From Fundidesulfovibrio terrae (GTDB lineage Bacteria; Desulfobacterota; Desulfovibrionia; Desulfovibrionales; Desulfovibrionaceae), in assembly GCF_022808915.1 (NCBI RefSeq), contig NZ_JAKZFS010000005.1, forward strand, positions 124,001 through 188,000: a stretch of 64,000 nt of DNA, given 5' to 3'. The position numbers and the translations under genes were made by a program. How positions within the stretch are numbered: position 1 is the first letter of the stretch; each line of letters starts with the position of its first letter. This document shows positions 7,931 through 16,514 of the stretch, one piece after another. The notes beneath the pieces are model-generated. The model ran no database searches. It saw only the letters and a list, made by a program, of their open reading frames with translations, and was not told the origin of the DNA.

Positions 7931-9589
7931 ATGTCCATGCATCCCCTGGCCGGTAAGCCCGCTCCGCGCTCCATGCTGGTGAACATCCCCAAGCTGGTCA
8001 GCGCCTACTACTGCGTGAAGCCCGACCCCGCCGACCCCGCCCAGGCCGTCTCCTTCGGCACATCAGGGCACCGCGGCACCTCCCTGGCGGGCTCCTTCAA
8101 CCAGGACCACATCTGGGCCACCACCCAGGCCATCTGCGACTATCGCGCCGCCAAGGGCATAGACGGTCCCCTCTTCATCGGCATGGACACCCACGCCCTG
8201 TCCGCCCCGGCCATGATCTCCGCCCTGGAGGTGCTGGCCGCCAACGGCGTCGAGGCGCGCATGAACTGGGAGGGCTACACGCCCACCCCGGTGATCTCCC
8301 ACGCCATCCTAACCTGGAACAAGGGCAGGACTCCGGCGTCGGGCGGCCTGGCCGACGGCATCGTCATCACGCCTTCGCACAATCCGCCCCAGGACGGCGG
8401 CTTCAAGTACAATCCCCCGGCGGGCGGCCCGGCCGACACCGACATCACCGGACAGGTCCAGGCCCAGGCCAACGCCTATCTGGCCAAAAAGCTCTCCGGC
8501 GTGAAGCGCGTCGCCTTCGAACAGGCCCTCAAGGCGCCCAACATCACGGCCTACGACTTCGTCACCCCCTATGTGGCCGATCTGGGAAGCGTCGTGGACA
8601 TGGCCGCCATCAAGGCCAGCGGCCTGCGCATCGGCGTGGACCCGCTGGGCGGCTCGGGCATCGCCTTCTGGCAGCCCATGGCCGAGCGCTACGGGCTCAA
8701 CCTGACCGTGGTCAACGACGTGGTGGACCCGACCTTTTCCTTCATGACCGTGGACCGTGACGGCAAGATCCGCATGGACTGCTCCTCGCCCTATGCCATG
8801 GCCGGACTCATCGGGCACAAGGATTCCTTCGACGTGGCTTTCGGCAACGACCCTGACTACGACCGCCACGGCATCGTCACTCCCACCGGCGGGCTCATGA
8901 ACCCCAACCACTATCTCGCCACCGCCATCTGGTATCTCTTCCAGAACCGGCCGGGCTGGCGCGCGGACGCCGCCGTTGGCAAGACGCTGGTGTCCAGCGC
9001 CATGATCGACCGGGTGGCCAAGGCCCTGGGGCGCACGCTGTGCGAGGTGCCCGTGGGCTTCAAGTGGTTCGTGGACGGGTTGGTGGACGGGAGCTTCGGC
9101 TTCGGCGGCGAGGAAAGCGCCGGGGCATCCTTCCTGCGCAAGGACGGCTCCGTCTGGACCACCGACAAGGACGGCTTCATCATGGACCTGCTGGCGGCCG
9201 AGATCACCGCCGTCACCGGCAAGGACCCGGCCGTCATGTACCAGGGGCTCACCGAGCGCTTCGGCTCGCCCGTGTACGAGCGCGTGGACGCGCCCCTCAC
9301 CGCCGCCGAGAAAAAGGCGTTTTCGAGCCTCACCCCCGAGAACGTGACCGCCGCCGACCTGGCCGGAGAGCCCATCCAGGCCAAGCTCACCAGGGCCCCT
9401 TCCAACGGAGCCAGCATCGGCGGCCTCAAGGTGGTGGCCGAAAACGGCTGGTTCGCGGCCCGGCCGTCCGGAACCGAGCCCGTGTACAAGATATATGCGG
9501 AGAGCTTCAAGGGCCCCGACCACCTGAAGCGCATCCAGGACGAGGCCAAGGCCATGCTGGACGCGGCCTTCAAGGCGGCAGGAGCGTAA
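7931..9589 (+). CDS. pgm: Phosphoglucomutase (alpha-D-glucose phosphate-specific)
   Basis: Interconverts glucose 1-phosphate and glucose 6-phosphate, linking glycolysis with glycogen and nucleotide-sugar synthesis. The 552 residues match the E. coli Pgm type. Visible motifs are FGTSGHRG near residue 40, the phosphoserine loop [12 protein letters not shown] with Ser149, the metal loop DPDYDRHG starting near 307, and the sugar-binding GGEESAG at 392-398. The phosphate-binding RPSGTEP is near the C-terminus. Last gene of the ftsK run; a strong terminator follows 11 nt after the stop. Confidence 0.95.
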   Translation: MSMHPLAGKPAPRSMLVNIPKLVSAYYCVKPDPADPAQAVSFGTSGHRGTSLAGSFNQDHIWATTQAICDYRAAKGIDGPLFIGMDTHALSAPAMISALEVLAANGVEARMNWEGYTPTPVISHAILTWNKGRTPASGGLADGIVITPSHNPPQDGGFKYNPPAGGPADTDITGQVQAQANAYLAKKLSGVKRVAFEQALKAPNITAYDFVTPYVADLGSVVDMAAIKASGLRIGVDPLGGSGIAFWQPMAERYGLNLTVVNDVVDPTFSFMTVDRDGKIRMDCSSPYAMAGLIGHKDSFDVAFGNDPDYDRHGIVTPTGGLMNPNHYLATAIWYLFQNRPGWRADAAVGKTLVSSAMIDRVAKALGRTLCEVPVGFKWFVDGLVDGSFGFGGEESAGASFLRKDGSVWTTDKDGFIMDLLAAEITAVTGKDPAVMYQGLTERFGSPVYERVDAPLTAAEKKAFSSLTPENVTAADLAGEPIQAKLTRAPSNGASIGGLKVVAENGWFAARPSGTEPVYKIYAESFKGPDHLKRIQDEAKAMLDAAFKAAGA

Positions 9590-9600
9590 TTACACGAAGA

Positions 9601-9650
9601 GCGCCGGAAGATTCCTTCAAGCGATACTTGAGTAATCTTCCGGCGCGTTT
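9601..9650 (+). terminator. Strong intrinsic terminator after pgm
   Basis: A 13-bp perfect stem, GCGCCGGAAGATT (9601-9613) with AATCTTCCGGCGC (9634-9646), extended inside by TCAAG/CTTGA, then GTTT. It closes the ftsK-pgm transcript. Confidence 0.8.
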
Positions 9651-9712
9651 GACTGCCGCGTTCTCTACGCTCCCGGGCCCCCGCCCCGCCCCAAGACCCC
9701 CCTATACGGGAG

Positions 9713-9752
9713 TCCAGAGGGCGCAGCCCCTTGGCCGCCGGAGGCTTCTCCC
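9713..9752 (+). repeat. Dispersed stem-loop repeat, copy 2
   Basis: An imperfect stem CCAGAGGGC / GCCCCTTGG around CGCA-type loop bases, followed by CCGCCGGAGGC at about 9734-9744. It lies about 20 nt past the marC stop and reads tail-first in the marC direction, as copy 1 does for engB. Confidence 0.75.
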
Positions 9753-9767
9753 CCCTCTCCGTGCAGC

Positions 9768-10427
9768 TCAGTGCGCGATGCCCATGAGCTCCCGGTACCC
9801 AGTCCAGACGATCTCCAGCCCGATGCACAGCAGAATAAACGCCGACAACCTGAGCATTACGTTGGTGCCGGTATCCCCGAGCGCTGCCACGATCTGCCTG
9901 GCGTAGCGGTAGCTGACGTAGACCGTGGCGGCGATGGCCGCCAGCCCGAGGACCGCCGCCGAGCCGAGCACCGCGATGTGCGGCAGGTCCACCAGGGTTA
10001 TGGGCCTGCGGCTGCCAAGGGTAATGGCCACGGACAGTGAGCCCGGCCCCACGGTAAGCGGCAGGGTGAGCGGATAGAAGGCGTCGGCCATGCTGACCGC
10101 CATGCCGGTGGCTTCAGGCGTCTTATGGTCCTTCAGGTGCTCGCCCGCATGCAGGAGCTTCCAGCCGAAGGCCGTGACCACCGATCCGCCCGCTATGCGC
10201 AAGATGGGCAGGGAGATGCCGAAGAACTCCAGTACGTGCGATCCCACGAAGAGTGCGCACAAAAGCAGGAAGAAACAGTTGACGCCGACACGCCGGGCCA
10301 GGGCCCTGCGGTCGGCCTCGGTGCTGTCGATGGTCAGGCCCAGGAAGATGGGGGCGTTGCCCACCGGGTTCACGATGGGGAACAGGGCCGCGTAGACCAG
10401 GAGGAAGGTGTTGGAGAAGTCGTTCAT
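9768..10427 (-). CDS. MarC-family integral membrane protein
   Basis: A 219-residue protein with six hydrophobic segments, the typical MarC/UPF0056 size and layout. The N-terminal NTFLLVYAALFPIVNPVGN includes the NPxGN motif, and PLTLPLTVGPGS in the middle is the second family repeat. The biochemical role of the family is unsettled; the historic link to multiple antibiotic resistance was not upheld as far as I recall, so no substrate is claimed. It is followed on minus by nothing and preceded by a GNAT gene 33 nt upstream, so the two may be cotranscribed. Confidence 0.88.
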   Translation of the reverse strand: MNDFSNTFLLVYAALFPIVNPVGNAPIFLGLTIDSTEADRRALARRVGVNCFFLLLCALFVGSHVLEFFGISLPILRIAGGSVVTAFGWKLLHAGEHLKDHKTPEATGMAVSMADAFYPLTLPLTVGPGSLSVAITLGSRRPITLVDLPHIAVLGSAAVLGLAAIAATVYVSYRYARQIVAALGDTGTNVMLRLSAFILLCIGLEIVWTGYRELMGIAH

Positions 10428-10460
10428 GATGCGTGGCTCATAGGGGTTGCCCGGGGCGCG

Positions 10461-10982
10461 CTACAGGGCGAGTTCCATGTAACGCACGCCCGCGTGCGGG
10501 TTGTGGCAATAGGGCTCGATGTCTGCGAAACCGAGCTTTTCGTACATGGCGATGGCTGAAGCCATGCTGGGCAGGGTGTCCAGGCGCATGGCCCGGTAGC
10601 CCGCCGCGCGGGCTTTTTCGATGGCGGCTTCGGCCAGGAGCCTGCCGAGCTTCATGCCTCGAAAGTCCGGGCGGACGTACAGCCGCTTCATCTCGCAGAC
10701 GCCGGGCTCGTCCAGGGGGCGCACGGCCACGCATCCCGCGGCGCGCCAGCCGGCGTCACTGGCTGTTTCGGCATCGGACGCGGCACCGGGGGCATCCCCC
10801 TCGGCCAGGGCCAGCAGGATGGTCCCTCCGGGCGGGGCGTACCGTCCCGGGAGCCCGCTCAACTCCTCTTCGAAGCCTTGGAAGCACAAGGAAATGCCCA
10901 GTCCCTGGGAGTATTCCCGGAAAAGCGTCCGTATTTCCTCCAGGGCAGGGCCGCCGGTGGCATCGACAATCTTCACATCCAT
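10461..10982 (-). CDS. GNAT-family N-acetyltransferase
   Basis: A 173-residue single-domain acetyltransferase. Motif A is visible at about 99-120: MKRLYVRPDFRGMKLGRLL, with the acetyl-CoA pyrophosphate loop R108-G-M-K-L-G113. The later MYEKLGF (about 147-153 region) is the usual C-terminal motif B. An alanine-rich insert at about 61-80 (residues after LLALAEGDA) is longer than usual and may be a loop. The substrate cannot be told from sequence. It lies immediately upstream of marC and divergent from the beta-CASP gene. Confidence 0.9.
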   Translation of the reverse strand: MDVKIVDATGGPALEEIRTLFREYSQGLGISLCFQGFEEELSGLPGRYAPPGGTILLALAEGDAPGAASDAETASDAGWRAAGCVAVRPLDEPGVCEMKRLYVRPDFRGMKLGRLLAEAAIEKARAAGYRAMRLDTLPSMASAIAMYEKLGFADIEPYCHNPHAGVRYMELAL

Positions 10983-11155
10983 CCTGGTCTCTCTCGCGCG
11001 TTGCCGCAGTCGGGTGTCCCGCGCCGCGCCAAGTTCAGGGTTCGATGCCCGCCGCCTGCTTTCCAGGCGGGCGGCGCTTCTTGGAATCCTCGCCGCATTG
11101 GTGTAACGAGTGCTCCCACCTTCCGCAAGGCAACCGTAACAAGCCGAGGAGACTC

Positions 11156-12763
11156 ATGAAGATCAAGTTCCTGGGAGCGGCCAAGACCGTCACCGGTTCA
11201 TGCTACGTGCTGGAGACCGGCGGCACGCGCTTCGCCGTGGATTGCGGCCTGCATCAGGGCAACCGCGAAATCGAGGCCCGCAACGCCGACATCTCGGTCT
11301 ACCAGCCCCGAAAGATCGACTTTTTCCTCATCACTCACGCTCACATGGACCACTCGGGGCTTCTGCCGCGCATGGTGCGCCACGGCTTTTCGGGCAAAGT
11401 CTTCGTCACCTCGGCCACCAAGGATCTGCTTTGGCTCATGCTCCAGGACAGCGCCCATATCCAGGAGATGGAGGCCGAATGGGCCAACCGCAAGAACGCC
11501 CGGCGCGGCGGCAAGCCCGTGGAGCCGCTCTACACCCAGGCGGACGCTGCGGCGGTCATGCCCATGATGCAGGTGATCGAATACAACGTGCCTTTTGAGC
11601 CCGCCCCGGGCGTCAAGGTGGTCTACCGCGACGCCGGGCACATCCTGGGCTCGGCCTTCATCGAGATATGGGTCACCGAGAACGGCACCGCCAACAAGCT
11701 GGTGTTCTCCGGCGACCTGGGCCGTCCCGACCAGCTGCTCATCAACGACCCGAAATTCGCCGAGGAGGCCAACTACCTCTTCCTGGAATCCACCTACGGC
11801 GACCGCGACCACAAGGATTTCGGGTCAAGCTTGGATGAAATGGCCGAGGCCATCTCCTTCTCCTACGCCCACGGCGAGAAGGTGATCATCCCGGCCTTCG
11901 CGGTGGAGCGCACTCAGGAGGTGCTCTATTCGCTGCACATGCTCGGCAAGAGCGGAAAGCTCCCCAAGGACATGCCCGTCTACGTGGACAGCCCCCTGGC
12001 CATTCGGGCCACGGAGGTCTTCCGCCAGCATCCTGAGTACATGGACGCCGACATCAAGAGCTTGCTCATAAGCGGCGAGGATCCTTTCACCCTGCCCAAC
12101 CTCAAGTTCACCCTCACGGCGGACGAATCCCGGGCCATCAACACCGCCGACGGCCCGGCCGTGGTCATTTCGGCAAGCGGCATGTGCAACGCCGGGCGCG
12201 TGAAGCACCACCTGCGCCACAACCTCTGGCGCAAGGGCGCAAGCGTCGTGTTCGTGGGCTACCAGGGACAGGGCACGCCAGGGCGCAAGATCGTGGACGG
12301 AGCCAAGACGCTCAAGCTCCTGGGCGAGGACGTGCAGGTGGCCGCCAAGGTCTGGACCATCGGCGGCTTCTCGGCCCACGCGGGCCAGAGCCAGATTCTC
12401 GATTGGCTCAGGCATTTCAAGAAGAATGGCATGGAGGTGTTCCTGGTTCACGGCGAAAACGGGGCCATGAACACCTTGTCCGGGCTTATCGAATCGCGCT
12501 TCGGGTTCACGGTGCACAAGCCGGAATACCTCGAGGAATGCACGCTCAAGCCGGGACTGACCACGGCCGTGACCCTGGACACCGAGCGGGCCATGCCCAA
12601 AGTGGACTGGAGCTTCATCCTGGGCGACACCGAGGCCAAGTTCCAGTTGCTCAAGCAGCGCCTGGACAGGGCAGGGGAGCGCCCCTGGGTGGATCAGGTG
12701 GAGCTGCGCGACAGGCTGCTGGACGTCAACAAAGACCTGATGGAGCTGATTTCGCAGATGTAA
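11156..12763 (+). CDS. Beta-CASP metallo-beta-lactamase RNase-like protein
   Basis: A 535-residue member of the CPSF73-like MBL/beta-CASP group, predicted zinc-dependent RNA endo/exonuclease acting in the cytoplasm. The metal motif HAHMDH is at 61-66. The beta-CASP insert follows, and the SASGMCNAGRVKHHL segment is characteristic of the group. A strong CCGAGGAG precedes the ATG at 11156; the same frame is open upstream to 10433 but that stretch is antisense to the GNAT gene and is not homologous. The C-terminal ~30 residues are duplicated as a remnant at 14571-14666. The gene is probably monocistronic. Confidence 0.9.
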   Translation: MKIKFLGAAKTVTGSCYVLETGGTRFAVDCGLHQGNREIEARNADISVYQPRKIDFFLITHAHMDHSGLLPRMVRHGFSGKVFVTSATKDLLWLMLQDSAHIQEMEAEWANRKNARRGGKPVEPLYTQADAAAVMPMMQVIEYNVPFEPAPGVKVVYRDAGHILGSAFIEIWVTENGTANKLVFSGDLGRPDQLLINDPKFAEEANYLFLESTYGDRDHKDFGSSLDEMAEAISFSYAHGEKVIIPAFAVERTQEVLYSLHMLGKSGKLPKDMPVYVDSPLAIRATEVFRQHPEYMDADIKSLLISGEDPFTLPNLKFTLTADESRAINTADGPAVVISASGMCNAGRVKHHLRHNLWRKGASVVFVGYQGQGTPGRKIVDGAKTLKLLGEDVQVAAKVWTIGGFSAHAGQSQILDWLRHFKKNGMEVFLVHGENGAMNTLSGLIESRFGFTVHKPEYLEECTLKPGLTTAVTLDTERAMPKVDWSFILGDTEAKFQLLKQRLDRAGERPWVDQVELRDRLLDVNKDLMELISQM

Positions 12764-12775
12764 CGTTTTTCGCGG

Positions 12776-12828
12776 GAGGCATGCGCTCAAGATGTCCGGT
12801 CATGTGTGACCGGCGGGGCGCATGCCTC
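12776..12828. repeat. Nested inverted repeat between RNase gene and SGNH gene
   Basis: Outer arms GAGGCATGCGC (12776-12786) and GCGCATGCCTC (12818-12828) are perfect 11-mers. Inside is a second hairpin, CCGGTCA / TGACCGG (12796-12813, loop TGTG). No U-run follows on either strand, so it is not a typical terminator. It starts 12 nt after the stop at 12763. Confidence 0.7.
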
Positions 12829-12931
12829 GCCCGAAGGTGCGCTCCGGTTTCGGTGGCAGGGCACCCGCCGGGAACAACTTCGTTCCGGGCGCTATATCTC
12901 AGCTCAACCTCCGGCTGATCTCTTCAAGATA

Positions 12932-14566
12932 ATGAATACATTCAATTTGCGGCAACGCAGACCTTCACGCCGGATCCGGATTTCGACATGTATCCTGGCC
13001 CTGCTGTCGCTTGCCGTGCTCGGCGAAGTGTATCTCAGGATTTTCCCTTCGCCGGCCGTGCGGATTCAAGTGCTCGACCATCACAGGTTTCGTTCCGAAA
13101 TAACCGCCGAGTATGATCCCGTGCTGGGGTTTCTCCTGAAAAAAGGAGTGGCGCTGCAGGGTTTTCCCCACAACTCACGTGGTTTCATCGGGCCGGAATT
13201 CGCCGTGCCGAAGCCGAGAGGGATTTTCCGGATTTTCTGTTTCGGAGGTTCCACGACGCTCGGCGCCGGAGTCGACTCGCCGATCTATTCCTATCCGGCG
13301 CTCTTGCAGGCCATGTTCGACAAGACTCCTCTTTCGGGAGGCAAAAAGGTCGAGGTGGTGAACGGCGGAGTGTTCGGATACCACTCGTTGCACACAGCCA
13401 TACGTGCTTCATTCTATCCGGATGCGTACAGGCCGGACGCCTGCGTCATCATGGACGGGCTCAACGATCTGGATGCGGTCAGGGCGCTCACCCTCGATCA
13501 ACTGTCTCGTTTCGACGCATGGAGAGGGTTAGGGCGGTCGTCCGGGAGTGATCCGGTCAGTGGAACTGCCTCCTGGGCCCTTGCGCTCCTGAAACGATCC
13601 ATGCTGTTCGAGTTGGCGTGGGGCAGTGCTGTCTCAAGCGGCTACGAGCCCTTGGCCGGGTACGGCATAGAGAGGATAGACGAAAAATTCAGGCTTTTCG
13701 GGTATCGGGACAATCTTCAGCAAGCCATTTCGCTCTTGAGGGAAAAAGGTGTCGTGCCGGTGCTGGTGGACGAGCCCATGAGGATGGCTCCGGGCAGTAG
13801 CAAAACGGCTCCCGCATCCGTGCGGATCAACTCCGATCTGGAGGAGCTTCTGCGCTTCGGGCGCGAGAGAATCCGTAGTGAGAACGCTCTGCTGGCAGGC
13901 GAAAACGAGACCCTGCTCATCGATCCCCAGAGGATATTCGACGGCTTTCTGCACGACGCCAAGGCGGTTCGCAGGGCCTGGGCCGACGATCTGCACCTGA
14001 CGCGATACGGATATTATCTCGTCGCACGGGAGGTCTACCGGAGTCTTCTGGAAGACAAACGAATTTGCCGGGAACTCGGAGCAAGCGGCCCCCTGCCGGA
14101 TTCCGAGCTGGACAGGCTTTTCGACGGCATCATGGCTTGGCGCCCGGCGGACGGGGCCGGAAGGATTTCGGCCGAAAAAGCTCTCGATCCCTCCGGCATC
14201 ACTGTGAAAGGCGCCGTGGATTCGGTACCGGACAAGGACGGTTGGGCTTTTTACGGCGTGGACGGTGGCGGAACGGAAGGGGAGATCACACTCACCCTGG
14301 ATAGTGCCCCGGAAACGTTCAAGGTGTTCCCCCGGATTCTCGAGCGTGACGACAGTGTCGTTATCGAAAAGTTCGGCGTGAATGGTGAGAGAACGGAGCT
14401 TTTTGCGTTGAAGAAACCCGAGAATGACGACCTATGGAGTCCGGAATCGTCTTGGTACGAAGTGACGGTCCCCAGAGACGGTTTTCCGGCGGGGCGGTTG
14501 GTTATCCGGCTGACGGGGAAAAACGCGCAGCTCTGGCATGCTGGCCGAGCCATTCTCTTCCGATGA
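12932..14566 (+). CDS. SGNH/GDSL-type hydrolase, membrane-anchored, copy 1
   Basis: A 544-residue protein with an Arg-rich N-terminus and one transmembrane segment (about 17-36), so the bulk is likely periplasmic. Block I is GGSTT with Ser107, block III GLND with Asn178, and the catalytic Asp-x-x-His is DDLH with His355. About 110 extra C-terminal residues, rich in beta strand, are absent from the neighbouring paralogue at 14719. The substrate is unknown; relatives deacetylate or acylate envelope sugars. The ATG at 12932 is chosen because the hydrophobic anchor follows directly. The gene is visibly richer in A/T than its upstream neighbour. Confidence 0.8.
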   Translation: MNTFNLRQRRPSRRIRISTCILALLSLAVLGEVYLRIFPSPAVRIQVLDHHRFRSEITAEYDPVLGFLLKKGVALQGFPHNSRGFIGPEFAVPKPRGIFRIFCFGGSTTLGAGVDSPIYSYPALLQAMFDKTPLSGGKKVEVVNGGVFGYHSLHTAIRASFYPDAYRPDACVIMDGLNDLDAVRALTLDQLSRFDAWRGLGRSSGSDPVSGTASWALALLKRSMLFELAWGSAVSSGYEPLAGYGIERIDEKFRLFGYRDNLQQAISLLREKGVVPVLVDEPMRMAPGSSKTAPASVRINSDLEELLRFGRERIRSENALLAGENETLLIDPQRIFDGFLHDAKAVRRAWADDLHLTRYGYYLVAREVYRSLLEDKRICRELGASGPLPDSELDRLFDGIMAWRPADGAGRISAEKALDPSGITVKGAVDSVPDKDGWAFYGVDGGGTEGEITLTLDSAPETFKVFPRILERDDSVVIEKFGVNGERTELFALKKPENDDLWSPESSWYEVTVPRDGFPAGRLVIRLTGKNAQLWHAGRAILFR

Positions 14567-14570
14567 ACGC

Positions 14571-14666
14571 CAGGCCGAGGAGCGCCCCTGGGTGGCCCAG
14601 GTGGAACTCCGCGACAGGCTGCTGGACGTCAACAAGGACCTGATGGAGATGATTTCGCAAATGTAG
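14571..14666 (+). pseudogene. Diverged remnant of the 3' end of the beta-CASP RNase gene
   Basis: Read in frame to the TAG at 14664-14666, this encodes a close match to the last ~30 residues of the gene ending at 12763: ERPWVAQVELRDRLLDVN here against ERPWVDQVELRDRLLDVN there, followed by KDLMEMISQM against KDLMELISQM. Most nucleotide differences are third-position (gag/gaa, ctg/ctc, aaa/aag, cag/caa), and the stop differs (tag/taa). The rest of the gene is missing: it begins just after the stop of the first SGNH gene. It therefore looks like the tail of a once-functional, diverged homologue and not a recent exact duplication. Confidence 0.85.
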
Positions 14667-14718
14667 AACAATCGGCCTGGGGCTGCATCGCCATGCGGTC
14701 CCGGGACGGAATAGAGAT

Positions 14719-15894
14719 ATGGCCCTGAGATTCAAGACGTTGCGTCGCCTTGCACTTGTGAGCATGCTGGTCCTGACAGTGGTTGAGGTCCTATGCCGGA
14801 CTTTGCCTCTGCCTGATCCGCGTTTCCAACTGCTCGACCATCATAAGTTCAGCTGGGAAATCAATGCCGAGACAGACAGACTGCTCGGTTTCAGATTAAA
14901 GAAGAGCATGACAGCGTACGGGGTCCGGCTGAACGCTTTCGGTTTTGTCGGACCCGAGTTCGAGGTTCCCAAACCGTCCGGAACCTTCCGCATCTTCTGC
15001 CTCGGCGGCTCGACGACGCTCGGTGTCGGCGCTGACGGCGACCGCTATGCATATCCAGCATTGCTCCAGCAGATGTTCGACAGGACGGTCGAGGGCCCCG
15101 CCAGGCACGTTGAAGTGATCAACGGCGGAGTTTTCGGGTACAACACCATCCATACCGCCCTCAGGGTAACCAAACGGCTCGACGCCTTCCAGCCGGACAT
15201 GTACGTCATCATGGACGGCTTGAACGACCAGGGGCTGGCCAAGGCCTTGCCCCTGACGAAGCTGGTACGTCTGCGCAAAGCCCTGGACATCCCTTGGGAG
15301 CCCAGGCCGCCGTCATACGGTTTTCTGGCGGGAGTGGCGGATTCGCTGCCAAACCTGACTTCTTTCGTCATCCTGCGGGAGTACATCCTGGCGGCCTTGG
15401 GATATCAGGAGTCAGGCTACGGGCTGACGGACGTGTGCGGCAAGGTCGAGCTTCTCGGCTACAGGAAGAATCTTCAGGTAGCCATCAATCACGCCAAGAG
15501 GAAGGGGATAGTGCCCGTCCTGGTGGATGAGCCCATGCAGACGCCCGCGCTGGGGAACGACTGCGCGTCGCCCCCCGAAATCGGCAATCCGGACCTCGCG
15601 GAACTGCTCTCCCTGTGCGCCAGGACCATCTATTCGGACAACCGGGCTTTGTCCGAAGCCAACAGCGTCGCGCTCGTGGAACCCCTTGCCACACTCATGG
15701 GAGTCTCCCGGATGCCGGATACGCCGCGGGTCTGGGCCGACGACCTGCATCTGGCGCGTTACGGGAACTACCTGCTGGCGAGGGAGATTTACCGGAAGTT
15801 GATGGGGATGCAGGAAATCCAGGCGGCGACTCGATCGACGAGTCCTTTGCCGGACACGGTCCTGGACGGAATGTTCCAGGAAATCTGGAAGTAG
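14719..15894 (+). CDS. SGNH/GDSL-type hydrolase, membrane-anchored, copy 2
   Basis: A 391-residue tandem paralogue of the gene at 12932. The shared landmarks are a single N-terminal membrane anchor (about 9-26), LLDHHKF near 40, GGSTT with Ser98, NGGVFGYN near 137, GLND, VLVDEPM, and DDLHLARYG with His344. It lacks the extra beta-rich C-terminus of copy 1. AGAGAT precedes the ATG, a weak ribosome site. Between the two copies lies the RNase-gene remnant, which suggests this copy (or copy 1) arrived by recombination with related DNA. The active residues are intact in both. Substrate unknown. Confidence 0.8.
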   Translation: MALRFKTLRRLALVSMLVLTVVEVLCRTLPLPDPRFQLLDHHKFSWEINAETDRLLGFRLKKSMTAYGVRLNAFGFVGPEFEVPKPSGTFRIFCLGGSTTLGVGADGDRYAYPALLQQMFDRTVEGPARHVEVINGGVFGYNTIHTALRVTKRLDAFQPDMYVIMDGLNDQGLAKALPLTKLVRLRKALDIPWEPRPPSYGFLAGVADSLPNLTSFVILREYILAALGYQESGYGLTDVCGKVELLGYRKNLQVAINHAKRKGIVPVLVDEPMQTPALGNDCASPPEIGNPDLAELLSLCARTIYSDNRALSEANSVALVEPLATLMGVSRMPDTPRVWADDLHLARYGNYLLAREIYRKLMGMQEIQAATRSTSPLPDTVLDGMFQEIWK

Positions 15895-15959
15895 AGCGCT
15901 CCGGAGGGTACGGTTGCAGCCCATCTTGGGCAAGGGCGCTGCCGTCCGGCGGCATGAAC

Positions 15960-15986
15960 GGCCCCCGGAAAGAGGGGGCCTATTTC
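15960..15986 (+). terminator. Possible weak terminator
   Basis: Stem GGCCCCC (15960-15966) / GGGGGCC (15974-15980), then TATTTC. It overlaps the infA stop codon on the opposite strand, so one hairpin may serve both convergent genes; the U-run is poor. Confidence 0.4.
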
Positions 15987-16198
15987 ATGCGGTAGGTGAT
16001 ACGGCCGCGGCTCAGGTCGTAGGGGGAGAGTTCCACCTTGACCTTGTCGCCGGGAAGAATGCGGATGTAGAACTTACGCATCTTGCCGGAAATGTGCGCC
16101 AGCACTTCGTGTCCGTTTTCCAGTTCGACGCGGAACATGGCGTTGGGGAGCGCTTCCTGGACGGTTCCGTCCACTTCAATGGCGTCTTCCTTGGGCAT
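15980..16198 (-). CDS. infA: Translation initiation factor IF-1
   Basis: A 72-residue single OB-fold protein that binds the 30S A site with IF-2 and IF-3. The sequence follows the family throughout: [20 protein letters not shown], then [16 protein letters not shown], then [26 protein letters not shown] lies upstream of the ATG. It stands apart from any ribosomal-protein operon, as it does in several delta-proteobacteria, and is divergent from the M29 aminopeptidase. Confidence 0.97.
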   Translation of the reverse strand: MPKEDAIEVDGTVQEALPNAMFRVELENGHEVLAHISGKMRKFYIRILPGDKVKVELSPYDLSRGRITYRMK

Positions 16199-16514
16199 TT
16201 GCCGCCTCCTTGGTGATCATGAAGCAGCAGCCTATAGCCTATTGTGCCTTTCTTTTCAAGATGCAGCCCCCTGGAAGGCACCGTGACGCGAAAGACCGGG
16301 GACAAGGCGTTGATCTCCACGCCCGCGCCGCTGCATTCGGCAGGGTCACGAGGCAGGCCGATTGGATGAACGGCAGCATGGCGGCGGGTCCCCCTTGGGC
16401 TCATGGCAGATGTCCGTGACGGTTGAGCGACGGCCGGTCCGCTTTACAATCGACCGGGTTTTCGGCAAACGGCATGGACGAAATGCCGAAAAATAACCAC
16501 CTGGAGCCCACGCC
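16199..16514. other. Divergent intergenic region infA / aminopeptidase
   Basis: 316 bp without a convincing gene. It must hold the promoters of both flanking genes. The only structure I see is the inverted repeat at 16459-16492. ORFs crossing the region have no recognisable product and overlap infA. Confidence 0.6.
16459..16492. promoter_or_regulatory. Inverted repeat upstream of the aminopeptidase gene
   Basis: Perfect 9-bp arms TTTTCGGCA (16459-16467) and TGCCGAAAA (16484-16492) with a 16-nt spacer, ending 22 nt before the GTG start. The right arm is not followed by a U-run. An operator or a leader hairpin is possible; the regulator is unknown. Confidence 0.45.

Noticed and set aside
10433-11155. 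N-terminal extension of the beta-CASP RNase to 776 residues
   Set aside because: The extension is antisense to the GNAT gene, is Arg/Pro-rich and has no homology signature; a strong ribosome site precedes the ATG at 11156.
12776-12828. Nested hairpin after the RNase gene as an intrinsic terminator
   Set aside because: No U-run follows on either strand; kept only as an inverted repeat.
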